Below are positions 1 through 8,760 of a stretch of DNA of 33,757 nucleotides, piece after piece (the stretch's first letter is position 1; the number at the start of each line of letters is the position of its first letter). Under the pieces are notes generated by a model. It was not told where the DNA came from. It made no database searches and was given only the letters and a program-made list of their open reading frames with translations. Position numbers and translations under genes: made by a program. Location of the stretch: contig JANXSD010000115.1 in assembly GCA_025352785.1 (NCBI GenBank), forward strand, positions 1-33,757. The letters run 5' to 3'. This stretch comes from Bacteroidota bacterium. Lineage in GTDB: Bacteria; Bacteroidota; Bacteroidia; AKYH767-A; OLB10.

Positions 1-155
1 ATATATTTGCAATTGGTATATGTACTCATTTAGATTTGAAATTAAAGATTAAAATTTTATTTTAAAATATTTTTAGAATTCATCTATTAAGATGCTTGTT
101 TAAATCGATTAACATAGAATTTAGCAGTACTCAAAATAAAAAACATTGTAAAAAA

Positions 156-2771
156 TTATTTGTTATTGTAAATCTTCTTCAACTTATTATCAGATTCCGA
201 ATTTTTTAGTTCGTCGAGATATTTCTCAGCAATAATTTGAAGCGATGTAAACTTACTTACTGTTTTTGGGTCATTAACAGGGTCGGTAGTGCGTTCTCTG
301 TCGTAAAATTTACTTATGAGATCAGAGAGTGCTTGTGCAGCGGCTAGTCGGTTGTACCATGGAGATGCATTTTTCCCTTCCTCACGAAGAAGAAATAAGC
401 CCTCTTCAATTCCTTGTTGTTCATTGCAACGCATTAAAAATTTAGCGAAATTTTGTATGCGAGTATATCGTCTACCTGACGTTTTGTTTTTTGAAAAGGC
501 AAGATTCATATATTTTAGCTGCGCATCATTACCATATTTGGCATAGATACCTGTAACAATATCCATGATTGGAAAACTTGTGTCTTTTTCAAGATTCTTA
601 ATATACAATAATCCGCTAATGGAATCTTTTTCCATCAATAATTGTACAGCAGTTTCCGCTACATCATAAGAACTATCATTCAATTTTATTTTTAAAAGTT
701 CAATCATATCATTCCCAGAATAATTATCTGCAAGTATTCCTAATGCATAAGATCTATTTGATGATTTCACATCATTTTTAGAGATAGTTATCAATTGATC
801 TTTTATTTCAATGGCTTCAGAAGAATGAGTGAAAGCAACAATATTATGCAGCGCTATATTTCTGATTTTCCAATTTTTATCCCTAAGTGCCTTTTTTACA
901 ATCATTGCTTGTGGCGTTCCAATAGTGTATAGCTTCCCAATATGCTGCAAAGCCTCAAAGCGATCCAAATATAAAAGTCCATTATTAAAAAGTTCCATCC
1001 ATTCTTCCTCTGTATGATGATCAGTTTTTACTCCGAGTATCATTTTTTCTGCATCAAAATTTATTAGTTCTGGTTTTAAATCACATTTAAACGTAAAGAT
1101 TTCCTTCGCTGCTGTGATGATAATTCGCTCTCTTCTTTTTTTGCCGTTTTCGTAAATATCAACATCAACAGGAATATGATAGAGAGGTGTATTTTGTAGA
1201 TCTTGCTGTTGTAATACTGTAACACTCGCTTCTTTTTTTTCTTGGCTCCAGTTGTACGAAATGTCAAGTTGGAGATGGCCTTTATTGAAAAACCATTCAT
1301 TGAAAAACCAATTCAAATCTTCTCCTGTAACTTCTTCAAATGCTAAACGTAATTGATGTGCTTCAACAGTTTTAAATTTATTTGTTTCTAAATAATTATG
1401 CAGTGAAGTAAAGAAAGCGTCATCACCAACATATCTCCTCAGCATATTTAAGATACAACCACCTTTTTCATAAGAGTGTCGATCGAACATCTCCTCATCG
1501 GAATTATAATAATATCGAATTAAATCTACTTGCTTTCCCCTTGACTCACGCAAATAATCATTCATATCCTTTTGCAGATAAATATCAGCGTAATCGCGAC
1601 CATATTCATGTTCATTCCAAAGATATTCTCCAAGTGTGGCGAATGATTCATTTAATGGGGTATTTGACCATGATTCACAAGTCACTAAATCGCCAAACCA
1701 ATGGTGAAATAATTCGTGTGCTACATATTCTTCATAATTTTCATCGATTAATTCGCGATCATCACGTTGCATGAATTCACCGAATATTGTTGCACTTGTA
1801 TTTTCCATTGCACCACTCACATAATCACGAACAACAACTTCACTGTACTTATCCCAAGGATAATCCACTTTTAATTTGTTGGAGAAAAAATCCATCATTT
1901 CTGGCGTCTTTCCGAAAATTTTTCTTGCTACATTTTTGTATTGCGGCTCCACATAATAATTTACTTCTTTGTTTCTCCAATGATCTTTAACAATTGCAAA
2001 TTTGCCAATTGCCATCATGGCTAGATAAGGGGCATGAGGTAAAATTTGTTTCCAAATATCAGTACGTGTGCCATCTCGATTAAATTTGCTTTTTATAAGT
2101 AAACCGTTTGATAAAGTTGTAAATGCAGTATCAATAGTAATACTAATTTCTTGAGTCATCTTTTGATTTGGAGAGTTAATTGTTGGAAACCAAACGGAAT
2201 TAGATTGTGTTTCTCCTTGTGTCCAAATTTGCATAGGTTTGTCTTTTTCTTCTCCTAATGGGTTAATAAAAAACAAACCTTTGTTACTATTAATGGCATC
2301 TGAACCGTTCACATCTTTTAATTCTTCTGGCTTAGAAATGTAATTGATATAAATTCGATATTGTTCGAGTGCTTTATATGTTTTGTTGAGTGTTATTTTC
2401 AGACTATCGTTTGCATAATTGTAGAATAAAGGAATAGAATCATCTCCTAAGATCAGTTGTACAGAATTAATTTCCATTCCTCTCGCATCAAGCCATAAAA
2501 CAGTTTGATCATAAAAATGTGGCCTCAGTGTTAATGTCGCTTTCCCGTAGAGGTATTGTTTTTGCCAATCAAAACTCACCTCCAATTTAGTATCCATTAA
2601 TTCATGCAAAATAGAATTGGAGGCATGGTATTTTTCGTTGGGAAATGGTTCAGGTTTTATAGTGATTACAGGTAATTCACGATGTACGATGTTGGAAGAA
2701 TTCTTAGTTGATTTACATGCAATCAAGCAAAAGGCAATACAACCTATTAAAACGAGATAAGAATTTTTCAT
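156..2771 (-). CDS. M1 family metallopeptidase, lipoprotein
   Basis: Zinc aminopeptidase of the M1 (gluzincin) family, predicted to be anchored in the cell envelope and to trim N-terminal residues from peptides. The zinc site is complete: HELFH at residues 352-356, with the third ligand E375 in NESF, 19 residues after the last His. The substrate-binding GAMEN motif lies upstream. The N-terminus is a lipoprotein signal ending in LIAC (Cys19). Past about residue 560 the chain resembles HEAT-like helical repeats, as in larger M1 enzymes. The frame stays open upstream to 2981, but that extension is non-hydrophobic and would hide the signal peptide; an ATG at 2771 just below a TACTTTTG element fits better. 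Length is 871 residues. It stands alone, divergent from the cytochrome gene. Family is certain; substrate is unknown. Confidence 0.93.
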   Translation of the reverse strand: MKNSYLVLIGCIAFCLIACKSTKNSSNIVHRELPVITIKPEPFPNEKYHASNSILHELMDTKLEVSFDWQKQYLYGKATLTLRPHFYDQTVLWLDARGMEINSVQLILGDDSIPLFYNYANDSLKITLNKTYKALEQYRIYINYISKPEELKDVNGSDAINSNKGLFFINPLGEEKDKPMQIWTQGETQSNSVWFPTINSPNQKMTQEISITIDTAFTTLSNGLLIKSKFNRDGTRTDIWKQILPHAPYLAMMAIGKFAIVKDHWRNKEVNYYVEPQYKNVARKIFGKTPEMMDFFSNKLKVDYPWDKYSEVVVRDYVSGAMENTSATIFGEFMQRDDRELIDENYEEYVAHELFHHWFGDLVTCESWSNTPLNESFATLGEYLWNEHEYGRDYADIYLQKDMNDYLRESRGKQVDLIRYYYNSDEEMFDRHSYEKGGCILNMLRRYVGDDAFFTSLHNYLETNKFKTVEAHQLRLAFEEVTGEDLNWFFNEWFFNKGHLQLDISYNWSQEKKEASVTVLQQQDLQNTPLYHIPVDVDIYENGKKRRERIIITAAKEIFTFKCDLKPELINFDAEKMILGVKTDHHTEEEWMELFNNGLLYLDRFEALQHIGKLYTIGTPQAMIVKKALRDKNWKIRNIALHNIVAFTHSSEAIEIKDQLITISKNDVKSSNRSYALGILADNYSGNDMIELLKIKLNDSSYDVAETAVQLLMEKDSISGLLYIKNLEKDTSFPIMDIVTGIYAKYGNDAQLKYMNLAFSKNKTSGRRYTRIQNFAKFLMRCNEQQGIEEGLFLLREEGKNASPWYNRLAAAQALSDLISKFYDRERTTDPVNDPKTVSKFTSLQIIAEKYLDELKNSESDNKLKKIYNNK

Positions 2772-2788
2772 AAGAGAAATGGATCGAT

Positions 2789-2796
2789 CAAAAGTA
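2789..2796 (-). promoter_or_regulatory. Bacteroidota -7 promoter element for the M1 lipoprotein
   Basis: On the minus strand the sequence reads TACTTTTG, an exact match to the TAnnTTTG element used by the primary sigma factor of Bacteroidota. It lies 17 bp above the ATG at 2771, which supports that start. The -33 partner is poor: only a T-rich run near 2813-2819. Confidence 0.5.
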
Positions 2797-3260
2797 GTAG
2801 TTATGATCTTATTAAAAACAGTGATTTCATAAATAAGTTGGGGTCTCAAAAAAAAATGGAAATTAGATGAACACGCTAAATTTGATGGAACAATCCACAA
2901 TAAATGAAGTGTAAATTTAAAGTGTAAAATAAATTCTACATTCACGGCACAACTCTTTTCTTTTCTATGACGCCAATGCATTTTGTTAAACTTGCGAATT
3001 GGCTCTAATTTGCGACCATTTTCGATTCCTGTAATCTGTTTAAAAATAGTTTTCCCAATTGTAGAGGTTCATCATGTTTTTTTTAGGTTATAAATAGCAC
3101 GATGGAATGCCCAAATAAATTCCACAATCGTGATGTATTAGTGTAAAACGCATTACAGTATAATTAGTGTTTTTGTTCCTTGCATTATTAGCGAGATGGA
3201 TCGTTTCACACTTTTTTTGTTCTTTTCCATTGAATAAGAGACATACTCTGTAAATTCCTT

Positions 3261-3268
3261 TACATTTG
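3261..3268 (+). promoter_or_regulatory. -7 promoter element before the cytochrome gene
   Basis: TACATTTG matches TAnnTTTG exactly. Transcription would begin around 3272-3276, after the first in-frame ATG (3270), so translation more likely starts at 3288. No TTG lies at the usual distance upstream, so only half of the promoter is supported. Confidence 0.45.
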
Positions 3269-3287
3269 CATGACAAATTCTACTATC

Positions 3288-3911
3288 ATGTATACAGGAA
3301 TGCTTCACAGCCATAAGTTATTCGTAATACTGTTTTTATTAATCTATTTAATTAAAACATTACTACTGCTATTAAATAAAAATGAGTCCTTAGTTAATTT
3401 CACCAAAAAGACACGGATTCTTGAAATGATTGTGAGCACATTATTTCTGGTAACAGGAATTTTTCTTGCTTCAAATTCTGGCACGAATGGAACATGGTTA
3501 TGGGTAAAGATTGCAGCCGTTGCGATTTCCATTCCAATCGCCGTTATTGCGTTTAAAGGACAAAAAAAATCGCTAGCGTTGGTGTCATTATTTTTAATTA
3601 TTTATGCTTATGGTATTTCAGAAACTAAATCTCCAACTTTTAAGAAGGAAAAAGTTGAAATGTTAGCGAGTGGTGATCGTTCAGCTGTTGGTCAGGATGT
3701 GTATGCTAAAATGTGTCAAAGTTGTCACGGCATTAATGGAAAAGCTGGGATGAGTGGTGCAAAAGATTTGAGTATTTCAAACTTATCTAACGATGAAAAA
3801 ATTGCAATTATCAAGCACGGAAAAAATGCAATGATACCTTATGAGAAATCATTAAATGAAGAACAAATTGCAGCTGTTGCAGATTATATAGAAACTTTAA
3901 AAATAAAATAA
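3288..3911 (+). CDS. SirB2-like membrane protein fused to a c-type cytochrome domain
   Basis: A 207-residue protein with about four membrane segments followed by a small class I cytochrome c domain. The N-terminus (MYTGMLHSHKLF) resembles SirB2-family proteins of Bacteroidota, whose function is unknown. The C-terminal domain binds one heme through CQSCH (Cys143, Cys146, His147), with the distal ligand probably Met182 in AMIPY. The heme must be on the periplasmic face, so the domain probably passes electrons between membrane complexes and a terminal oxidase (inference). An ATG also exists at 3270 but overlaps the promoter element, so 3288 was chosen. hflX begins 6 bp after the stop. Confidence 0.82.
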   Translation: MYTGMLHSHKLFVILFLLIYLIKTLLLLLNKNESLVNFTKKTRILEMIVSTLFLVTGIFLASNSGTNGTWLWVKIAAVAISIPIAVIAFKGQKKSLALVSLFLIIYAYGISETKSPTFKKEKVEMLASGDRSAVGQDVYAKMCQSCHGINGKAGMSGAKDLSISNLSNDEKIAIIKHGKNAMIPYEKSLNEEQIAAVADYIETLKIK

Positions 3912-3917
3912 GATCCA

Positions 3918-5144
3918 TTGCCGCATCAACCAACAGATTTAGGAGTACCGCAAGAGCGTGTAATTTTAATAAGTGTTTCTACTCGTCAACAAGACGTTGA
4001 TCAAGTAAATGAATATCTCGATGAATTAGCTTTTTTAGCATTAACAGCAGGGGCAGTTACGATACGTCGTTTTACACAAAAGATGGATCATCCTGATTCA
4101 AAAACTTTTGTTGGTAAAGGAAAGCTGGAAGAAATTATTGAATTCGTAAAGGCAAATAATATCCAGATTGCAATTTTTGATGATGAATTATCTGGATCGC
4201 AAATTCGAAATATTGAAAAAGTAATTGGATGTCGAGTGGTGGATAGAACAAATCTCATCCTAGATATTTTTGCGAAGCGTGCGCGATCAGCACAATCACG
4301 AACACAAGTTGAATTAGCGCAATACAAATATTTATTGCCACGTTTAACACGTTTGTGGACGCATCTTGAAAAACAACGTGGTGGAATTGGAGTGCGCGGA
4401 CCAGGAGAGTCGGAGATTGAAACTGATCGACGCGTAATTCGAGAGAAACTTAGTCGGTTGAAAGAAAAGTTAAAAGAGATTGATAAACAAAGTGCGACGC
4501 AACGAAAGCAACGAGGTGATATTGTTCGGGTGGCATTGGTAGGTTATACGAATGTTGGAAAAAGTACGGTGATGAATTTGCTTAGCAAGAGCGACGTATT
4601 TGCTGAGAATAAACTTTTTGCAACACTCGATACTACGGTGAGAAAAATTGTTTGGGATCAAATTCCATTTTTATTATCTGATACGGTTGGTTTTATTCGC
4701 AAACTTCCACATGATTTAATAGAGTCGTTTAAATCAACACTTGATGAAGTGCGTGAAGCAGATATCTTATTGCATGTGGTAGATATCTCGCATATTAATT
4801 TTGAAGATCAGATTAAAGTAGTGCAATCAACATTGCAAGAATTAGGTGCACATGATAAAGCAACATTAATGGTTTTTAATAAAATTGATGCATATCATTA
4901 TGTGGAAAAAGATCCGTTTGATTTAACGCCAGCAACACGAGAAAATGTTTCATTAGATGAGCTGAAAAAATCGTGGGTTGCAAAAGAAAATTATCCATGC
5001 ATTTTTATATCAGCAACCGAAAAAAATAATATTGAGGAATTACGCGCAGCATTAAGTGGATTGATTAAACAAGTTCATTTTATTCGCTATCCACATAATT
5101 TACCCGCAAGTGAAGATGCTCAATCGAACGAAGAAATTAATTAA
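3918..5144 (+). CDS. hflX: GTPase HflX
   Basis: Ribosome-associated GTPase that rescues or splits stalled 70S ribosomes during stress. The N-terminal HflX domain has the VGKGKLEEI stretch, followed by the hallmark GPGESEIETDRR in the linker. The G domain is complete: P-loop GYTNVGKST from residue 209, DTVGFIRKLPHDLIESF as G3/HflX signature, NKID as G4, and ISATEK as G5. Length (408) is normal. The start is TTG at 3918: no ATG or GTG lies in frame until residue 55, inside the conserved domain. The gene sits 6 bp behind the cytochrome gene and probably shares its transcript. Family assignment is secure; the start codon is by exclusion. Confidence 0.95.
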   Translation: MPHQPTDLGVPQERVILISVSTRQQDVDQVNEYLDELAFLALTAGAVTIRRFTQKMDHPDSKTFVGKGKLEEIIEFVKANNIQIAIFDDELSGSQIRNIEKVIGCRVVDRTNLILDIFAKRARSAQSRTQVELAQYKYLLPRLTRLWTHLEKQRGGIGVRGPGESEIETDRRVIREKLSRLKEKLKEIDKQSATQRKQRGDIVRVALVGYTNVGKSTVMNLLSKSDVFAENKLFATLDTTVRKIVWDQIPFLLSDTVGFIRKLPHDLIESFKSTLDEVREADILLHVVDISHINFEDQIKVVQSTLQELGAHDKATLMVFNKIDAYHYVEKDPFDLTPATRENVSLDELKKSWVAKENYPCIFISATEKNNIEELRAALSGLIKQVHFIRYPHNLPASEDAQSNEEIN

Positions 5145-5270
5145 GTGATTTGTTTTTTTATAGCGCTTTTCTTCAAAAGATATTAAACGATTGTAATTAA
5201 CTGAAAATTTTTTTCTAAGAATTATTCCCTCTATTTTTGTATTGATAATGACACATGTTATTAAGCAAAT

Positions 5271-5300
5271 CGTAATTCGTAATCCGTAATTTTTAATTTA
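5271..5300. repeat. Tandem degenerate heptamer, CGTAATT type
   Basis: About four imperfect copies of the 7-bp unit CGTAATT (CGTAATT, CGTAATC, CGTAATT, TTTAATT) lie in the gap before the comF-like gene. A closely similar array occurs at 33618-33654, directly after another gene's stop codon. The function is unknown. Confidence 0.7.
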
Positions 5301-5311
5301 TTTTTAGCGCA

Positions 5312-6007
5312 TTGATAAAAGAATTAATTCAAGATACGCTCTCTATTTTTTATCCTCAATTATGTGCTGCCTGCAATGATCTTTTGGTGCGTGGAGAAGA
5401 CACTATCTGTACGAAATGTAATATCCATCTTCCCTATACTAACTATCATCTCGATCCCGATAATCCTGTAGCAAAGCAGTTCTGGGGTAAGATACGATTG
5501 GAATCGGCATCGGCTTTTTTGCATTTTCATAAGGGAGAAAAAGTGCAACAACTAATGCATCAACTCAAATATGCTCATCGTCCGGATGTGGGCGTTTACA
5601 TTGGGAAGCTATGCGGTCAATCATTTGCTTCGTCGCATGTATTTTCGAAAGTAGATGTTATCATTCCGATACCCTTGCATAAAAAAAAGGAACGGATTCG
5701 GGGGTATAATCAGGCGGCGTGTTTTTCGGAAGGGCTGGCGATAGGAATGGGAATTGAGTCGTGTCCGCATGGAATGAAGCGAATAAAGCATACCGATACA
5801 CAGACAAGGAAAAATCGTTTTGCTCGGTATAAAAACGTTAGTGAAGTGTTTGCAGTAACGGATCCGAAATCGCTTGAAGGGAAACATATTTTATTAGTTG
5901 ATGATGTTATAACGACTGGATCCACGCTTTACGCCTGTGCCAACATGCTTTTAGAGGTAAAAGATGTTAAGATTTACCTTGCAGCAATTGCTTTTGCTGA
6001 ACTATAG
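5312..6007 (+). CDS. ComF family phosphoribosyltransferase-like protein
   Basis: ComF proteins pair an N-terminal zinc-ribbon-like four-cysteine motif with a type I phosphoribosyltransferase fold; some take part in DNA uptake for natural transformation, and their reaction is not settled. Here the cysteine pairs are CAAC and CTKC in the first 40 residues, and the PRPP-binding loop is ILLVDDVITTGST from residue 193. Length (231) is typical. The start appears to be TTG at 5312, since the residues right after it already match the family (short helix, then YPQLCAAC) and no ATG is available. It stands between the heptamer repeat and the methionine sulfoxide reductase gene. Confidence 0.88.
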   Translation: MIKELIQDTLSIFYPQLCAACNDLLVRGEDTICTKCNIHLPYTNYHLDPDNPVAKQFWGKIRLESASAFLHFHKGEKVQQLMHQLKYAHRPDVGVYIGKLCGQSFASSHVFSKVDVIIPIPLHKKKERIRGYNQAACFSEGLAIGMGIESCPHGMKRIKHTDTQTRKNRFARYKNVSEVFAVTDPKSLEGKHILLVDDVITTGSTLYACANMLLEVKDVKIYLAAIAFAEL

Positions 6008-6030
6008 ACAAAATATACGCCTTCAAGAAC

Positions 6031-6038
6031 TATCTTTG
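6031..6038 (+). promoter_or_regulatory. -7 promoter element before the fRMsr gene
   Basis: TATCTTTG matches TAnnTTTG and ends 15 bp before the ATG at 6054. No convincing TTG partner is seen 19-22 bp upstream. Confidence 0.4.
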
Positions 6039-6053
6039 CAGCTATAAATTATC

Positions 6054-6557
6054 ATGGCTCAAGAACTTATTACCGCACTTCCTAATGCAACCAAAAAGGA
6101 GTGTTATGAAACATTGCTTCCACAGATCGATAGTCTCGTTGAAGGTGAAAGTGATTTGATCGCCAATCTTGCGAATATTATTGCTGTATTGAAAGAGGCG
6201 ATGGGCTTTTTCTGGGTAGGTGTTTATTTTGTGAAAGGAGAAGATCTTGTTCTCGGACCGTTCCAAGGATCATTGGCTTGTACACGAATTGCTTTTGGGA
6301 AAGGTGTATGTGGTACGTCCTGGAAAAACGGGGAAATAATTATTGTCGATAATGTGGATGATTTCCCCGGACATATTGCGTGTAACTCCTTATCAAAATC
6401 AGAAATTGTTTTGCCAGCATTTTACAATGATAGAGTATCTTTGATTCTTGATGTAGATAGCGATCAACTTTCCTATTTTGATAACATAGATGCTTATCAT
6501 TTAGGATTAGTTATGCGAAAAATTGAATCATTATTAAAATCATCCGTTAATCCGTGA
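6054..6557 (+). CDS. msrC: Free methionine-(R)-sulfoxide reductase, GAF domain
   Basis: Cytosolic GAF-domain enzyme that reduces free L-methionine-(R)-sulfoxide with thioredoxin as electron donor. The three cysteines that define the family are present with exact spacing: Cys76 (LACTR), Cys86 (GVCG) and Cys110 (HIACNS), 10 and 24 residues apart as in the E. coli enzyme. The GPFQG stretch before the first cysteine is also typical. Length is 167 residues, normal. It overlaps the next gene by 4 bp (GTGA), so the two are translationally coupled. Thioredoxin at 32.0-32.3 kb could serve as reductant, but nothing links them beyond that. Confidence 0.95.
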   Translation: MAQELITALPNATKKECYETLLPQIDSLVEGESDLIANLANIIAVLKEAMGFFWVGVYFVKGEDLVLGPFQGSLACTRIAFGKGVCGTSWKNGEIIIVDNVDDFPGHIACNSLSKSEIVLPAFYNDRVSLILDVDSDQLSYFDNIDAYHLGLVMRKIESLLKSSVNP

Positions 6558-8188
6558 AATTAAAACGACTTCTTTTTTTTATTACAATACTTTTTATTGC
6601 TGCATGCGCAAATCGTGTTGTTCCTACTGGCGGACCAAAAGATGTTCTTCCTCCTAAATTCATTGCTGCAGAGCCAGCAAATGCTACCATAAATTTTAAA
6701 TCTCAAGAAATAATTTTATCATTTAGCGAATATTTGCAGTTAAAAGATTTACCAAATCAATTGCTCGTTTCTCCACTGATGAATCCAAGGCCAGAAGTAA
6801 AAGTTTCGAAGAAATCAATTGTAATTAAGTTGCCCGAAAAACTTCGCGACAATACAACTTATACTCTCAATTTCGGAAAGGCAATTGCTGATCTCCATGA
6901 AGGAAATGTAGTGGAAAATTTTCAATATGTGTTTTCAACAGGACCAATTCTTGATTCTTTAAATTGTTCTGGAATCGTGAAAGATGCATCTACCATGTTG
7001 GCCTTAAAGGATATTACCGTGATGCTTTACAAGAAGTCGGATTCATTAGTGACATTAGATTCGTTAGTGTTCAAACAGAAGCCAGATTATTTTGCACATA
7101 CTAATGAAAATGGATCCTTTAATATAAAAAACATTGCTCCAGGTTATTACAGCATCTATGCGTTAGAAGATAAAAATGGAAATTATATTCTTGATAATCC
7201 TAATGAAGAAAGAATGGCTTTTTCTAATACCACATTAACGATTCCACAAACTGGAACTATAGAATTGAAAGTTTCAAAACAACATTCTGCAAAAAAACAA
7301 TATTTAAAATCACAAATAAGTGATCGCTATAAAGCAACGTTAATTTTTAATGAGCGAATTGATACGCTTGTTGTTCGTGATCTTTCCACTGGCAATTTAT
7401 ATTCTGGTACAATGGAATGGACAAAAGGAAGAGATAGTTTATATGTATTCATGAAAGATACGATTGCTGATTCATTGCATTTGATAATTATTTCACCACC
7501 GTTTATTAACGATACACTTCACTTGAAATTGTCATTAGCATCCATATCTAAAAAACGATTTTCTACGAATGGATTAAGAGTAGATATTAAAAAATCACCA
7601 GAGTTTTTTGGCCCTACTGCAAACATAGAATTTGAATTGCCTCGATCATTAGAAAAAATCAACGGAACTCCGAAATTGTATGTTGATTCAGTACTCGTTC
7701 CTTCTGCAGATTATTTTGTGAAACGTGATAGTTCATCTACACGAAAAATTATTGTTACATACAAATGGAGAGAAGGAGCAAGTTATCAATTCTTAATCCT
7801 GCCAGGTACTTTTATAGATATGTATGGATCAACAAATGATACCATAAATTATCGTTTCAAAATTCCTACTTCTGAAAATACTGCAGCCGTTACGATTCAC
7901 ACAAGTAACTTGAAAGAGGGTGGAAATTATTTATTGCAAGTATTAACTGAAAAATTTGAAGTTGTTAGGCAACAAATTATTGATAGATCTGGTAAATATG
8001 ATTTCAATTTTATTTTTCCGGGATCATATATAATTCGTGTTGTTGTGGATACAAATCACAACGCTATGTGGGACGGTGCTAATTATTTTGCACGCACTCA
8101 ACCAGAAGAAGTTTTTGTTTCGTCACCAGTAACGCTTCGTGCTAATTGGGAATTGGAAATTGAATTAAATTGTGCATCAAAAGAATAA
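6554..8188 (+). CDS. Ig-like (SbsA-type) domain lipoprotein
   Basis: A 544-residue surface or periplasmic lipoprotein of a type common in Bacteroidota. The signal peptide ends in IAAC with Cys18 as lipidation site. It is followed by the stretch VVPTGGPKD and an SbsA-like Ig domain (residues about 35-130, with the alternating FSEYLQL pattern). A carboxypeptidase-regulatory-like beta domain follows (around residues 140-230; GYYSIYALEDKNGN), and a second such module near the C-terminus has NHNAMWDGANYF. No catalytic motif is visible. The start is GTG at 6554, inside the stop of msrC. RidA begins 5 bp after its stop, so the three genes form one unit. The role is unknown. Confidence 0.8.
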   Translation: MKLKRLLFFITILFIAACANRVVPTGGPKDVLPPKFIAAEPANATINFKSQEIILSFSEYLQLKDLPNQLLVSPLMNPRPEVKVSKKSIVIKLPEKLRDNTTYTLNFGKAIADLHEGNVVENFQYVFSTGPILDSLNCSGIVKDASTMLALKDITVMLYKKSDSLVTLDSLVFKQKPDYFAHTNENGSFNIKNIAPGYYSIYALEDKNGNYILDNPNEERMAFSNTTLTIPQTGTIELKVSKQHSAKKQYLKSQISDRYKATLIFNERIDTLVVRDLSTGNLYSGTMEWTKGRDSLYVFMKDTIADSLHLIIISPPFINDTLHLKLSLASISKKRFSTNGLRVDIKKSPEFFGPTANIEFELPRSLEKINGTPKLYVDSVLVPSADYFVKRDSSSTRKIIVTYKWREGASYQFLILPGTFIDMYGSTNDTINYRFKIPTSENTAAVTIHTSNLKEGGNYLLQVLTEKFEVVRQQIIDRSGKYDFNFIFPGSYIIRVVVDTNHNAMWDGANYFARTQPEEVFVSSPVTLRANWELEIELNCASKE

Positions 8189-8193
8189 TTATT

Positions 8194-8619
8194 ATGTCAG
8201 AGCAAAACGATCGTATCCATTCTTCAAAAGCTCCTGAACCTGTTGGAGCCTATCCTCATGCACGACGTGTTGGGAATTTGCTATTTCTTTCTGGTGTGGG
8301 TCCGCGGGAGCGAGGTGAGAAAAAAATTCCAGGTGTTGAATTGGATGAGGCTGGAAATATTTTATCTTACGACATCGAAAAGCAATGCCACTCTGTATTT
8401 AAAAATATTGGATATATTTTAGAAGATGCTGGTTCCTCATGGGATAAAATAATTGATGTTACCGTTTTTCTTACCAATATGAAAGATGACTTCAAGACGT
8501 ATAATCGTTTATATGCTGAGTATTTTAAAGATAACCAACCTTGTCGAACAACATTAGAAATAAATTGTTTGCCAACGCCTATTGCAATTGAACTGAAAGT
8601 TATTGCAACTATTGATTAG
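8194..8619 (+). CDS. RidA-family protein, resembles 2-aminomuconate deaminase
   Basis: A 141-residue member of the RidA/YjgF/YER057c superfamily. Most of its length (PVGAYPHARRVG, LSGVGPR, VTVFLTNMKDDF, LPTPIAIELKVIA) resembles the branch annotated as 2-aminomuconate deaminase, which acts after 3-hydroxyanthranilate in tryptophan or 2-nitrobenzoate breakdown, rather than generic imine deaminase RidA. The Arg that holds the substrate carboxylate in RidA (CRTT) and the late Glu (IAIELK) are present. The start is ATG 8194; the frame runs upstream to 8170 but that part overlaps the previous gene. Function as aminomuconate deaminase is inferred from similarity recalled from memory; general enamine/imine deamination is the fallback. 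Confidence 0.83.
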   Translation: MSEQNDRIHSSKAPEPVGAYPHARRVGNLLFLSGVGPRERGEKKIPGVELDEAGNILSYDIEKQCHSVFKNIGYILEDAGSSWDKIIDVTVFLTNMKDDFKTYNRLYAEYFKDNQPCRTTLEINCLPTPIAIELKVIATID

Positions 8620-8695
8620 TTGTTTTGCCATTGAAAAAATCTTAATGGAATTGTGATTTACTACATTAAGATTACATTCACCAATTAATTTATTT

Positions 8696-8723
8696 TTGAA
8701 AGCAGAATTTTTCGATACCTTTA
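8696..8723 (+). promoter_or_regulatory. Promoter of the secreted M1 peptidase
   Basis: A TTTTTG run ending at 8698 is followed after 17 bp by TACCTTTA (8716-8723), one base from TAnnTTTG. The ATG at 8761 lies 37 bp downstream, leaving room for a short leader. Confidence 0.5.
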
Positions 8724-8760
8724 GTATTAGTTTTGTTTCGAACATTTAAATATTTCTATT

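Larger units (their letters stand above)
2772..3287. other. Divergent intergenic region
   Basis: About 515 bp between the M1 peptidase gene and the cytochrome gene. It is AT-rich. Open frames here carry no recognisable protein features and include the implausible upstream extension of the peptidase. The only supported content is a -7 type promoter element at each end (2789-2796 minus, 3261-3268 plus). No RNA gene or strong terminator hairpin was seen. Confidence 0.6.

Noticed and set aside
1-155. Gene fragment at the left edge
   Set aside because: No open frame with protein features; AT-rich spacer after the M1 gene.
2772-2981. N-terminal extension of the M1 lipoprotein by 70 residues
   Set aside because: It would bury the lipoprotein signal and covers the -7 promoter element.
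3088-3276. Small minus-strand frame in the divergent intergenic region
   Set aside because: Overlaps the cytochrome promoter and shows no protein-like features.
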